DNA of 64,000 nucleotides from Epiperipatus broadwayi (lineage: Eukaryota > Onychophora > Udeonychophora > Euonychophora > Peripatidae), in contig JAQFVV010012400.1 of NCBI GenBank assembly GCA_028023455.1, positions 15,493,490 through 15,557,489 of the forward strand. The letters run 5' to 3'. Below are positions 12,408-24,000 of this stretch, piece after piece. The translations under genes and the position numbers were made by a program. The number at the start of each line of letters is the position of its first letter. The first letter of the stretch is position 1. The notes under the pieces were generated by a model, which saw only the letters and a program-made list of their open reading frames with translations, ran no database searches and was not told the origin of the DNA.

Positions 12408-13475
12408 ATGGAAAATAGTACGGAGGAGGAAAAAGAAGTAGCAAGCCCGATTAGGGAAAAGGCATCTATACAACAGAGCGTGGCCATGTCAGAAAAGTCA
12501 GACACCACAGTAACTGAACATAGACCGATAGAAGAAATTAAGAAAGAATGCTGGAATATATATTCAATGACGGAGTCAGGAAGCAAATTAGACAGGATGC
12601 AGAAGAGAGAGATCATAGAAATAATCTAGAAATGGAATGACATTTTGAAGCTTTGGGCAGGCGATGTGAGGAAGGCACAGCACAGATTATAAAAGACTTA
12701 GAAGAAATGCTGTGTAAAGGCCTGCAGGAAGTATCCTTTAGCTGCCAACAGAATTGTGAAAAAATACAGTTTGAATTCACAGAAATGCTGGATACAACCA
12801 GGACAGAAAATAAAAAAGAAATGGTGAAAATTCAAGAGGAAATCAAGGCCATGGGAGAGCAGGTTAAGCATCAAGAAAGGGATATAGGGGAGAAGTTCAA
12901 TAAAATGGAGACAGATCTTAGCAGGAAGTTTCAGGAATATGAAGACACACATAGTGAGATCCGGGACAAAATATATGAATTAAAAGAAGGCCTGGCTCAT
13001 AGAAGTCAAGCAGCAGCCGAGGAAGAGAACAGTATAGCAGACTGTATTCAAGAATTAAGAAAAGACCTCGCTGAAATGAAGGGAGCAAAGAAAGAAAGCA
13101 TAGAGAACAGTTTAGCCATTAGTCATTTAGCCGAGAACCCATGCAAAAAAAAACTAGTATCAGTGGGGGACTCTAAAGAGATTCTTAGAAAGGAGGAAAG
13201 CAACGTCAATGCAAAAAGCATCATAAACAAAGGAAATGATCAGATAGCCACCCCAGATAGGAATGAGTTAGATGAAGAAACAATTGGACTGGGCATTCCA
13301 TCACATAGGTTTAGCTAAATTTATTCAAATAAAATCTTTCAAAGGAGAAGTGGGAGAAAACCCAAAGGCCCATTTAGAAAGTTTAACCCCTAGAGACCTG
13401 AACGGCCATTTTGAATTCACAGAAAAAATTACAGGACATACAATTTTAAATGAAATGTCTAATTTATTACAATAA
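12408..13475 (+). pseudogene. gag: Gag-like gene, N-terminal part, broken
   Basis: The structural (capsid) gene of the LTR element, disrupted. It opens with ATG at 12408 and runs 73 codons of acidic, Lys/Glu-rich sequence to a TAG at 12627. It resumes in another frame from about 12641 to 13318 with a long coiled-coil-like segment, as in many Gypsy gag proteins with an N-terminal coiled coil. It then shifts frame again to give AKFIQIKSFKGEVGENPKAH and LESL at about 13313-13385, the start of the Gypsy capsid core. The same motif occurs at 44.35 kb (FHREPGENSYEHLESL). So there is one stop and at least two frameshifts. After 13475 the capsid core is interrupted by foreign sequence and appears to continue at 16040. 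No zinc knuckle was found. Confidence 0.65.
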
Positions 13476-13721
13476 ATAACAAATATATATACATTTTTAG
13501 AAAGTGCAAATATGAAAGAATGTAATGAAGCTGATAAAATAGTCATTACCACAAAAAAATAATTAAAGAAAGGAGATTTTTCACATTTTTAAATATCTTT
13601 ATTTTTACATTGGTTCACAAACTCTCAATTTTGAAAGATATAGCCTAAAATGACAATTTCATAGACAGCTCATCACATTCGTCATAAAATGCAGAAAAAA
13701 ATAATATATAACATGACCTAC

Positions 13722-13845
13722 CTGAGTTACAGATTGTTGGTGTAAGGTGGCAAAAGGTGACCATTTCAATTTCTTTTTCTGCTTGACACTCTATATGTTC
13801 TATTTTTGCAAGCAGTTGTTTTTCTAGGCCCTCTATGCGGGATAT
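13722..13845 (-). other. Candidate internal exon on minus strand
   Basis: Read on the minus strand, this 124-bp block is open throughout. It is preceded by CTAATAG (acceptor AG), with a branch-like CTCACTAAAAC about 22-32 bases upstream, and followed by a good donor (CAG then GTAGGT). It encodes ISRIEGLEKQLLAKIEHIEC, then QAEKEIEMVTFCHLTPTICN. The first part looks like a short amphipathic coiled coil. I do not recognise a family; such tails occur in MYB/SANT- or BED-type transposon accessory proteins, but that is inference. Its orientation opposes gag, so it belongs to the insert rather than to the retroelement. Confidence 0.35.
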
Positions 13846-14063
13846 CTATTAGAAATGCAAGGTTTTAGTGAGGATCAAAAAAAAATAACAGTAATAACTT
13901 TAGTAAATTCTAAGTTATGGGGGTAAAAAATAATGACTATATTATTGAAAAATCAGGGGTGGGGCGAGATAAATTATGCATTATTTCATGGCAAATCATA
14001 ATTGCCAAATATGCAAATAAATAATTTAAAAATTTGTTTCTAAAATAAAATGAATAACAACAT

Positions 14064-14136
14064 AGTAAATAAAATAAAATAAATAATCAAAAGGAATTAC
14101 AAGCAATTATTATATATGAGTGGGAGATGATGATGA
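14064..14136 (+). repeat. Flanking direct repeat, left of satellite array
   Basis: About 73 bp (GTAAATAAAATAAAATAAAT... through GTGGGAGATGATGATGA) closely matches 15599-15672 on the other side of the array. Confidence 0.75.
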
Positions 14137-14282
14137 CTGTTGATTCAGCATTGTGAGGTATTTATTTTTTCACCTTGTTAGTTTCACAGAACAGAGTGGA
14201 TAGTTTGAAGACAGTTTGCAAATTGTTGAAAATATAAATGCATGAGCAAAATCAATTTCAAAATAACTGATGATGATGATGT

Positions 14283-15598
14283 GGAGCAACTGGTAAGGGT
14301 GAGCTAAATTATGCATTATTACATAGGAAATCATAATAGCAAAGTATGCCATCAAATGAATAAAAAGTTATCTATAATGAAACGAATAAAAATGTAGTAA
14401 ATTCTAAGTTATGCATGTAAAAAATAATTACTACATTATTGGAATATCATGAGGGTAAGAGTGAGCTAAATTATGCATTATTACATAGCAAACCATAATA
14501 GCAAAGTATGCTATCAAATGAATAAAAAGTTATCTGCAAAGTATGCTATAAAATGAATAAAAAGTTATCTACAATGAAATGAATAAAAACGTAGTAAATT
14601 CTAAGTTATGCATGTAAAAAATAATTACTACATTATTGGAATATCATGAGGGTAAGAGTGAGCTAAATTATGCATTATTACATAGCAAACCATAATAGCA
14701 AAGTATGCTATAAAATGAATAAAAACTTATCTACAATGAAACGAATAAAAATGTAGTAAATTCTAAGTTATGCATGTAAAAAATAATTACTACATTATTG
14801 GAATATCATGAGGGTAAGAGTGAGCTAAATTATGCATTATTACATAGCAAACCATAATAGCAAAGTATGCTATCAAATAAATAAAAAGTTATCTATAATG
14901 AAACGAATAAAAATGTAGTAAATTCTAAGTTATGCATGTAAAAAATAATTACTACATTATTGGAATATCATGAGGGTAAGAGTGAGCTAAATTATGCATT
15001 ATTACATAGCAAACCATAATAGCAAAGTATGCTATAAAATGAATAAAAACTTATCTACAATGAAACGAATAAAAATGTAGTAAATTCTAAGTTATGCATG
15101 TAAAAAATAATTACTACATTATTGGAATATCATGAGGGTAAGAGTGAGCTAAATTATGCATTATTACATAGCAAACCATAATAGCAAAGTATGCTATCAA
15201 ATAAATAAAAAGTTATCTATAATGAAACGAATAAAAATGTAGTAAATTCTAAGTTATGCATGTAAAAAATAATTACTACATTATTGGAATATCATGAGGG
15301 TAAGAGTGAGCTAAATTATGCATTATTACATAGCAAACCATAATAGCAAAGTATGCTATCAAATGAATAAAAAGTTATCTGCAAAGTATGCTATAAAATG
15401 AATAAAAAGTTATCTACAATGAAATGAATAAAAACGTAGTAAATTCTAAGTTATGCATGTAAAAAATAATTACTACGTTATTGGAATACCATGAGGGTAA
15501 GAGTGAGCTAAATTATGCATTATTACATAGCAAACCATAATAGCAAAGTATGCTATAAAATGAATAAAAACTTATCTACAATGAAATGTATAAAAACA
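14283..15598 (+). repeat. Tandem array, 162/197-bp units in a higher-order pattern
   Basis: Units begin GGAATATCATGAGGGTAAG at 14441, 14638, 14800, 14962, 15124, 15286 and 15483, preceded by a diverged unit from about 14283. Spacings are 197, 162, 162, 162, 162 and 197 bp. The 197-bp units at each end carry an extra 35 bp, a duplication of the GCAAAGTATGCTATAAAATG block. The 162-bp units alternate between two sequence types (CTATAAAATGAATAAAAACT versus CTATCAAATAAATAAAAAGT), giving a 324-bp dimeric higher-order unit. A more diverged relative lies at about 13930-14060. Confidence 0.9.
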
Positions 15599-15672
15599 GT
15601 AAATAAAATAAAATAAATAACCAAAGGAATTACAAGCAATTATTATATATTAGTGGGAGATGATGATGATGA
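15599..15672 (+). repeat. Flanking direct repeat, right of satellite array
   Basis: Second copy of the 73-bp block at 14064-14136. It shows that the array is embedded in an older duplicated frame. Confidence 0.75.
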
Positions 15673-16039
15673 ATGTTGAATACTTACAGGTAATGGGGAA
15701 TAAAACCTCAAAATCAAAAATAAAAAAGTTCGTTAGAATGTAATTACGTTTAGCGAAAATAATTGTTTTCTCGTATATTTTTTTATCAGTTGATAAATCT
15801 AGAAGATAAAAAAATTACAAAATTTTAATAATGTACTTTACAAAATTGCATAAAAAATCTAATTTTCATACAGAAAAATTTTTAGACGTACAAAAAGATA
15901 GAAAAATGGCGGAGAGAAAGAAAAAAAAAGCGTAACTGTGACATATACGGTTTGCACGCTATTGCGGTCGAAATTGCAAACTTTTTTTAATGCGTAAAAA
16001 AGCGGTTTTCGGTCTCAAAGGGTAAGGGAACTTTTCAGG

Positions 16040-16509
16040 TTTCAGAAAATCCCAGTGGCTGATCAGGTAGCTCTATCTATACACTATTTATATGGTACGC
16101 CAACTCATGGTGGGACTGCTATAATGAGAAGCCGCAAAATTTTGAGCAATATACAGATGCCTTGCACAAAACATTTTGGAGTGAAGAGTGCCAGGAGGGT
16201 ATCTACCATGGTATACTCAGGGAAACCTATGGATCGGTAGTAAAGGAGACCCATACTCAATTTTTTCTGAGGCAGATAGCTTCTCTCAGATCCTTGATGG
16301 CCGTCCCAATCACAGAGACACAGATGATCAGAATTATCCAGCAAAACATGCTTAATCGAGTACAACAACTGATGATGGGATGTTGGATTAGGACGATAGC
16401 AGACATGGCAGGGTTTCTAACAATGATTGACTTCACACCAGGACCTAAAGAACCACCGAAGAAGATGCGGCGAATCGATCTTTCCAAGATGTCAAATGAT
16501 GATGACTAG
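16040..16509 (+). pseudogene. gag: Gag-like gene, C-terminal part, broken
   Basis: Continuation of the capsid gene after the insert. The first part, FQKIPVADQVALSIHYLYG, is in one frame. The next, NSWWDCYNEKPQNFEQYTDA followed by LHKTFWSEECQEGIYHGIL, is in another, so there is a frameshift near 16095. This matches the Gypsy capsid layout in which a VALAISYLxG-type helix precedes a WW pair and an aromatic/Phe-Trp segment. The equivalent part of the copy at 44.45-44.6 kb reads DEQVMMASYYLEK, then W, then LRQYWSEERK. The C-terminus is proline/basic (PGPKEPPKKMRRIDLSKMS) and ends in Asp residues and a stop at 16507-16509. There is no zinc knuckle and no protease downstream; the coding part ends here. 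Confidence 0.65.
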
Positions 16510-17038
16510 GTCGCCTAGATGGGAATCCAGAAATCAAAGGAGAGTGAAAGAACCCTATAGACCCCAGACGTCGTTAAACTTCAGGGGACCCCGTTAGTCA
16601 ATCCTATTTAGATAAAAAAATATTTTTTTTGTGTGTTAGGATATACCCTTCCTTATTATCATATACTTTATGAATTCTTATATATAAAAACAAAAAAAAA
16701 ACAATTAACATCCCCATTGCATATTAATTGACGTATATCCAGTAGGATATAAAAGTTTGTTTAATGTAAATATTTGACAATATTCTATTTTGTGTGGATT
16801 GCTTTTAAACTTTTAATTTAGTCGTATATTTTTTTTTTGTAGTAGTAGATAGTTTAATATGTATGAAGTTCCTCGGTATTGAATGTAGCAGGCAATTTGG
16901 GTTTATATGTTTTTCATCTCTATGTGGGTGGCTTAATTGATTTAATATTATTAGTAAAAAAAAAAAGCCTATAAAATTATTTAATGGCCAACTGTAAGTA
17001 AATTCCTTTTTTTTTTTTTTGTCCCGAGTATTCGGATA
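16510..17038 (+). other. Interior 3' untranslated part of the LTR element
   Basis: About 530 bp between the gag stop and the right LTR with no pol remnant. A polypurine tract would be expected next to 17038, but the flanking sequence is a poly-T run (about 17008-17021) followed by mixed bases. Confidence 0.5.
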
Positions 17039-20025
17039 TGAAACGATAACTTTCCAAGCCCCTATCATTTCACCATCAAACCTAATGACACCCTCATCTG
17101 TGCTAAGTTCGAACCTATTTAAATGTTAATAAATTTAAAATTCGCTCATGTCTGTCTAAACAGCATTATATATTTACGTGCGAACCAACGCTATAATTAG
17201 ATAGGATTAGGAAAATTATAGCGTACTAAATTTACTTAATATTTCTAAAAATGTTCGCTATATTATTTAAGTTAAGAGTAAATTATTAATTTTGTTGTTT
17301 AATATTGTAATTTCGTATGTGGATATATAATCTGTGCTATATAGAAGAAAAGCATGATTTTAAAATATGTAAAAGCCGTTACCTAAAAATAATATTAAAT
17401 GTTTCTTTAAAATTTGTTAAAAGATTTCTTGTTTTAAATATATTTCAGGGAAAAGTTTCTCAAAAATATATTGAAAAGCTATATCAAAATATGTTTGTAA
17501 ATTATTTTAAATAAATATGTAAAAAGGTTTGCGTTTTAAAAAAATGGTAAAAGGTTGTTTTTAAATAAAAAGACTTTCTATTAAAATAAAAGCTGGTCAA
17601 GTAATTAAAAAGATTTCTGGTTGTAAACAAGTGTCATTAACGACCACACCTGGAATCCGTAAAAAGTAAAACTAATTCAAAATTTACTAATTAAAATCTC
17701 CTTAGATAAGATTAAGTTATTTTAAAATCTAAATTGGACATTGTTCGCAACGAAAAATCTTAATAAAATAATAATAGCTTATGGAATGTTTCTAACATAG
17801 TTATCTAAGATTGTAAAAATCTGGATTATAAATTGAAAAATATTTAATTAAATTTTTGTGTTTAGTGAGTCTTGAGGCGATAGATTCCGATAAGGAAAAG
17901 ATATAAATACTCTGTATTTTTAACAAGGAAAAGGACAGCTATATTTTTAGAGAGAATTGCAGCCAGTCTTCACGATTGTTAATATTTAATATGTCCGGCT
18001 AAAAGTGGACATTTTGTTGCTGTTACTCCCCGGGAAGAACGGGGGTTTCTCTCATCGAAATGCCTGAATCACCATCATGCCGATAGAAGAGACAAGCTTC
18101 ACAGAATGGGAAAGATGATGCCACCAGCCGCCCAGTCAAACTCACCAAACCAACAGCCAAGAACTTCTAGTCCAGATAAATAATACCGGTACCGTTTTAT
18201 TTTTCAAACCGCAGAGCTCTGTGTAAATGTGTAAATATATCTATATAAGTAAGTAATTGTAAAACTAAATGTAACCAAAACTCAAATCCATTTAATATTT
18301 TAAATATGTCAATTGCTATCAAAATTTAATGTTAAAGTTTAAATAATCTGACTATTTTTATATTTTCCTTTCATTTAAAGTAAATTATAAGTGTCTAATT
18401 TAAAGTTATATCATTGCGGTTGTGTCTATATTTCTTTGCTTATTTTGAATGCTTATTATATTTTATATGCCAATATTTTGAAACAGTGGGCACTTAATTC
18501 CATATTTTTAAGAAGATATTATTTGAAAATCTTCGCGTAATTTGTTTATAGCTTCAACTTTCTGCGCTGTTTCAAAATCCTATTTTTTTATTATTTAAAT
18601 GATTTAATATGTGAAATGTGGCTCTTTTAAAATCAACCATTTAAAAACTTAACTTTATAGTTTTATTAAGAATTAAATTTAATCTTGATTGTATGTATAA
18701 GTATATTTGTCATTTAAGTTCTTAAGTCCATAGAAATATACTTTCCCTCCTTAAAGTATTTATTATCTATAAGTAACCTTATAGATCGAGCATGTCAAAG
18801 TACAGATGTATTAATATTCCCTTTAGTAGCATAGACATTTATTATCAGGCTACACAAGAGTTGGTCCCAATTTGATAGAGCTAATATGCTATTGTCTCGT
18901 ATTTCATAGTATGAAATATACTATTGTTTGCTTGGCGGATGTGATATATTATTTTATAAAATTATTCTCTTTTTGCTGCTATACGTATGATACATACATT
19001 AAGATGTATCCACGGCGTTGCCAGCACATCTTCTCTTATAGGGTAGAGCAGTAGCGAAGCCTGAACCAAGGCCAGGTTAGCATGTAAGTCCCCCGCCATT
19101 CCTGAACACAATGTTCCTTTTCATGCAGCATTTCGATCGGTTACAGGGTACCGGTGTTTGTTGCAAGAACCCTGAAGTTATTTCATCCATCCGCAGAGCG
19201 ACTTTTCCTATTATTGTTTACCTGTGCTATAGCGCATTGGTAAAATCTTATTTCAGCCAACTCTCCCACCTTAACATAACGCTTTCAGCATTTTGAAATT
19301 TTCTCTCGAAAGCCATGTTCGATCGATCGTTACTTGAGCTGGTTTATGCGCTCGTTATTAAGTCATATTGTATTTTAGTAAATGAATTCATGATCAAAGT
19401 TCAATATAATTATTTATATAACAGCCACAAATTTAATAAGATTGGTTTATCGAGATTTATAGACATAATGTAGTGATTGATTAATTAATTGTAAAGTAAT
19501 TCATAAGATTGGCACATGTTAAACCCATCTATGAAATTTAATGATTATTTATGTAAAGCTATTTTGAATTACCCAATGTTTGCGTACATTCTACGCTGAA
19601 ATGCTATTGTAAATAAATGAAATATGGATAGAAGAATTGTAAATAAATGTATAATTAGTTTAATGTATTTCGTTCTCTGTCTCGTTATTGATCTAATTCA
19701 ATCCAATTCTAATTATTATTTATAGTCTATATATGTGAAAACTATGCATTAAGTTAAATTGAGTGATATATTTTAGACAATTAAGAACCTTTCTTTTAAT
19801 TATCAGTCTTATTGCGTCTCCGTGACCTATGTCGACCGTGTGGAAAGAGGTATACTACATGTAATTTCAAGGTGGTCATTCGCAGGGTCTTGAGTCTTGG
19901 AATCCTGGCTTACGAGTTGAAGTGTGGTCGAACTTAGGATGTCACAGTCCTAGTCTGGTCAGCTTCGGTCTCTTTTGCTTGGATTCTGAATTCTGTTACG
20001 TGAATGTACAAACTTGACTGTTACA
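17039..20025 (+). repeat. 3' LTR (2987 bp)
   Basis: Second LTR, beginning TGAAACGATAAC and ending TGTTACA. It is collinear with 8585-11584 apart from small indels, for example a block near 17408-17428 that is shorter in the left copy. It is followed by the ACAT duplication. Confidence 0.85.
17983..18183 (+). other. Right-LTR copy of the small open frame
   Basis: Same 66-codon stop-to-stop frame as at 9522-9722, still open, with five synonymous and three residue-changing differences. Confidence 0.2.
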
Positions 20026-20029
20026 ACAT
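20026..20029. repeat. Target-site duplication, right (ACAT)
   Basis: Matches 8581-8584. Confidence 0.65.
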
Positions 20030-21728
20030 AAACAGGATATTTTATTAATATATGTAATTTGTACACACTCAACTCAGAGAAGGAAAAATGATTGCTGAAT
20101 ATTAAAATATGTGAATTTTCATTAACTTTTTAATAATTTATTTATATTTTTCTGTTTGTTTACATTTTACTTTGGATAGTATATAATTAAAATAGCATAG
20201 TTAGTTACAGCATAGTTTGCAGCTCCACTGTATGTTGCCTTAGAAAAAATATGATTAATGAACACATCATTTAAAAATCATACACACATATACACAGAGG
20301 ATTTATTCATGGAACTCTCTGAGTGTTACAAGTAAATTTCGGTACCTAAATTTCAATTAAATTGGACTTTGATTCAAAATAAATTTACAAACAGTTTTGA
20401 GAATGTATATGAAGTCTTGGAGTTGATTGAGAATTGATTCAAAATTTAGTAATGGTAGAATATAAAGAAGTGAAGCAGAAAGAGATGGGGGGGGGGAGCA
20501 TTTGATAAATTAAAAGCATATTAAAAAATTCAGAATTGTTGCATTTAAAAAAATAAATATAAACAACAGTACAGTACATGTAAGAAAAAATGTAAAATAC
20601 TGTAAATTATGCATAAAAATATATTGTTTTGAATAAAATTAAATACTGTAGTTAATAAAAAAAGTTTGTCTTATATCAATTTTTTTCAATTTGAAATTTT
20701 TTATTAGTCATATTTTATTTCTTCTTTTTTTTTAATGCAAATTTTAAAGTAATTTTATGTTGTTGCTTTGCTTTTATGCAATGTTTAAAAATTACAGTAC
20801 ATATCCCCCATTTTTCAAGGTATGTTAAGTCTATTTTTATGTGATTTCTTTGGTGCACATTTTCTGAGGAAAACAAGACCCAGGTGTAGTCTAAATGTAA
20901 AAATAAATACAAATAAATGATAGCAATTTTTAAAAATATATATTTTTAAATGCTGCAGTAAAGGCAATGGGTTAGAAAAGAAATGAGAGTTAAGAAAAGG
21001 CTTTGAATTATTAATATTGCATAATGAATAAAATAATTGAGAGAATAAGATTTTAAAAATGTGAATTCTATAAAAGATAAAAAATATATAAAAGATAATG
21101 TGAAATGAGATATGAAAAAATGCAATAATAAAATATGAAAATAGTAATAAAAAAAATAGTGAAAACTGCAACATTAAACAAGAATTTCTTAGATATAGGA
21201 AGTTACTTTGTGAATCATTAAAACTAGATCTAAAAAAAAGAGTTAGTAAAAGCTAAAATTTGGAAAATATCTTTATTAAAAGCAAAAACATAATTAATTA
21301 AAGTGAGTGAAGATTTTACAGAGATAAAATGAAAAAAATAAATTGGAAAGATAAAATCACAAATGCAAAAGTGTTGAAATAAGAAAATAAATAATATATA
21401 TAGGATATATATTTTTGGAAAAAATTATAAAAAGAAAATGGATTGAATATATATTTAGAAACAGAAAATAAGAAAACTGTTTTGAAAATTGTTATAGAAG
21501 GATTAAAAAAAGAAAAAGAAAAAAGATTAAAGAGAGAAATAATTATAAGTATTTGAAAAATAGAGCGAGTGTAACAGAAAAGCTTGGAAAATATGGTCTG
21601 GTTTGATATGTGGGATGTAATGATGATTAGTTATTATTATCTAAAGAATAAAGTGAGTTCTATGATCATATGAGTCAGTGATGAGATACCAAGTATAAAG
21701 ATAAAAAAAACTAACTCAAAAGATAAAA
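20030..21728. other. AT-rich interval, nothing recognised
   Basis: Adenine-rich low-complexity sequence with one run of ten G at 20487-20496. Short open frames here are A/T-biased chance frames. Confidence 0.5.
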
Positions 21729-21948
21729 CAATTAAGCATCACATGATCACATTTCCTATACTAAGATCTAGATGCAGTGCTCTCAGATCCAAAACTCCTC
21801 ACTGACGAAGGCCACAAGCCAGAAACTAGTCTGGGGATATTGGATGAGTAGGCATTAGATAGGGATTTTATGCACAAGCCTTCTGGCATCCATTGATTAC
21901 TCTGTCTCTGTTTAGCACAGGCGGCAATACTGTATGGAGAGTTTTGAT
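21729..21948 (+). repeat. Hammerhead-bearing repeat, copy 1
   Basis: Shares most of its sequence with 59626-59905, including AAGCATCACATGAT, the hammerhead core, the block GATATTGGATGAGTA...TTAGATAGGGATTTTATGC, and the end TACTGTATGGAGAG. The left inverted arm present in the other copy is missing here, so this copy is rearranged or truncated. Confidence 0.75.
21796..21837 (+). ncRNA. Hammerhead ribozyme motif (type I, minimal stem III)
   Basis: The core CTGACGA lies at 21802-21808, the GAAA box at 21822-21825, and a C-TA-G stem III leads to the cleavage triplet GTC at 21829-21831. Stem I pairs TCCTCA (21796-21801) with TGGGGA (21832-21837). Stem II has GGC/GCC pairs around a CACAA loop, with one A-A mismatch at its base. 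Cleavage would follow C21831. The mismatch suggests lower activity than the copy at 59.8 kb. Such minimal-stem-III hammerheads are known in Penelope-like elements and small retroposons. Confidence 0.7.
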
Positions 21949-24000
21949 CTGTTTAAGATAAAACAACTTAAATGGCTGAAATAGCGTAGCTTTTAATCTT
22001 TGGATAAAAGAATTTAAATCAAGATTTTTATTGAAAGTTTTTTTCAATCTGCATGTAATAATGAATAACATTGAAATCTGTATTTTATGACATTTCACCA
22101 GTAATGTGGACAAAATTTTTATTTTAAAAATGAATGCAGTACAACTACTATATCTGTTATATTTTGTTTCAAGCTGAATACATTATACATCACATATAAT
22201 AGCTCACATTTTATTAATAAGCTTTTATTACAATAGAATGCACACTTTACTGACTTGTACATATATACTACTTTTCAACACATGCATATATAATAGAGAT
22301 GCTTTTGTACATGTATAGTATGTATTTATAAATCAAGATTATAGAATAAAGAAATTTAAAAAATAATAATTAGTAAATTTGTGTGTGTTCACTTATTCAT
22401 ATTAATTTTTAAAAAAATAGATATAATAACAAACTTACTATAATATATCCTTATTTATCAAATAAAATGAACAGAAAAATGTCAGATTTTCATCACAATT
22501 AAATATGCTCTGCAAGATATTCTTTTCTTTTTTTTTACAATAATTTTGTTTTTCCCCTGTGGAAAAAAATAGCAATCTTGTTACCAGTAAATTGTGACCT
22601 AATTGATTTGATATTTTTAAGACCAAATCAATTTCAGAATTTATACAGATATCTCTATCAGCCATTACCCATTTCAGATTCTCATAATACAAACAAATTT
22701 TCTGATACAATATAAGTGATTTACAGTTCTTTTCTTCAGCCACTACAAAATTGATAAATTTCATTTTATTCCTTATGAAAGATACTTATAATTAAATTTC
22801 ATACAACTCTTAGATTTACATTTCAAAAATATTTTATGATGTAAAATAATTTACATATCAAATTCAGAAAAGAGTGAAAAACAAAATGTGCTTTTAATGT
22901 ATGCTAAAAAAATATTATGATACTCCAAGATACAAAAATAGCTGCAGCCAAATTGTAAAATATATTAAATTTACTAATTTTAATGTTTTTACTTTTTACT
23001 TATTTATATATATTGGATAGCATATAATTAAAGTAATATATATTGATACAGCATATAATGCGTTTTTACTGAATATGATAAAAATAGTACCTGTCAGACT
23101 GCAATCAACCCACTCTTTGTATGATTATAATAGCAGTACTTGTTTTTATTTTAACTATCATTTCTTGACAGTGAATAATACATATTTTATTCAAAATTTG
23201 TTTAGATAAGCAAAACCTATAATTAAAGATCTTTAGTTTATTGAAACATTCAGTTTACTCTTGTTTAAAATCACATCAGTAATAGAATAGTAACATTACA
23301 ATCTATAAATGAAAAATTTATAATTATGCTAATTACATTATTTATTATAATTATTTTTAATCTTTGTTGTTGCATAAAAGTTATTTCATATTTTAATGCA
23401 AAAAATAAATAAACCTATAATCATCAACAGTAAGCCACTCATAAATGCTATTTTAATTCCAAAAGAAAAAAAAAATGGAGGGAGACAAAGATTTTATGAT
23501 TATTATATAAACCCAAATAAATCTATTTAAAGATATAGATTGTTTATATCTTTTTCTTTAACAAGCAATTTGTAATTTTTTTTTAAACAACAAAACAAAT
23601 CTGGCAAAAGTATCTTCATCAACCAGGATTATATTTTGAATTATATTTCAATTGTATTTTTATATAACAACACAATAGGTCTATGATTTACTTTGCTTCC
23701 TGGCTAAAAATACTGACTGAAAAAAATATTCAGTTTTTGGCACTTTTTCAAGGATTACAACTAGTAGTATTAATAATTACAGTTAGATTATACACTAAAT
23801 AAATTATACATTTATTTTTTTGAAAGAAAAAAAAAGCATGTCATTGTTTTCTATTTATTTATTCATCTGTCAAAAATATGTAAAAAAAAAAAAACCCTTT
23901 GCAAGAATTTTATGTGAATGCTACATTAAATAATAAAGTATAGCTAGCATGTCATCACTATTAATTTACCTACTAAAACAATAAAGTGAATATTTTTATG
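21949..24000. other. AT-rich interval, nothing recognised
   Basis: No supported gene or repeat. Minus-strand frames at about 21868-22113 and 22438-22764 show no family motif. Confidence 0.45.

Larger units (their letters stand above)
13560..16030. mobile_element. Foreign insert splitting gag
   Basis: About 2.5 kb lies between the two gag pieces and has no counterpart in the gag of the decayed Gypsy copy at 44.3 kb, where the two halves are only about 15 residues apart. It contains a candidate antisense exon (13722-13845), a 162/197-bp satellite array (14283-15598) and near-identical 73-bp flanking repeats. Terminal inverted repeats were not recognised, so the exact edges and class are unknown. 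Confidence 0.5.
8585..20025 (+). mobile_element. Non-autonomous LTR retroelement with 3-kb LTRs
   Basis: Two long direct repeats (8585-11584 and 17039-20025) are collinear over their whole length with small indels and a few percent difference by eye. They flank a 5454-bp interior. The right copy begins TGAAACG and both end TGTTACA. The left copy has TA in place of TG at its first two bases. The 4-bp duplication ACAT sits just outside both ends (8581-8584 and 20026-20029), as expected of integrase-mediated insertion. The interior carries only gag-like coding sequence (12408-13475 and 16040-16509) and no protease, RT or integrase. It would depend on enzymes supplied in trans, and its Gypsy-like gag suggests a Gypsy relative. 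No polypurine tract is visible before the right LTR. Confidence 0.85.

Noticed and set aside
20715-21174. Overlapping minus-strand frames rich in Phe, Ile and Leu
   Set aside because: They are translations of A-rich low-complexity sequence and have no motif or splice context.
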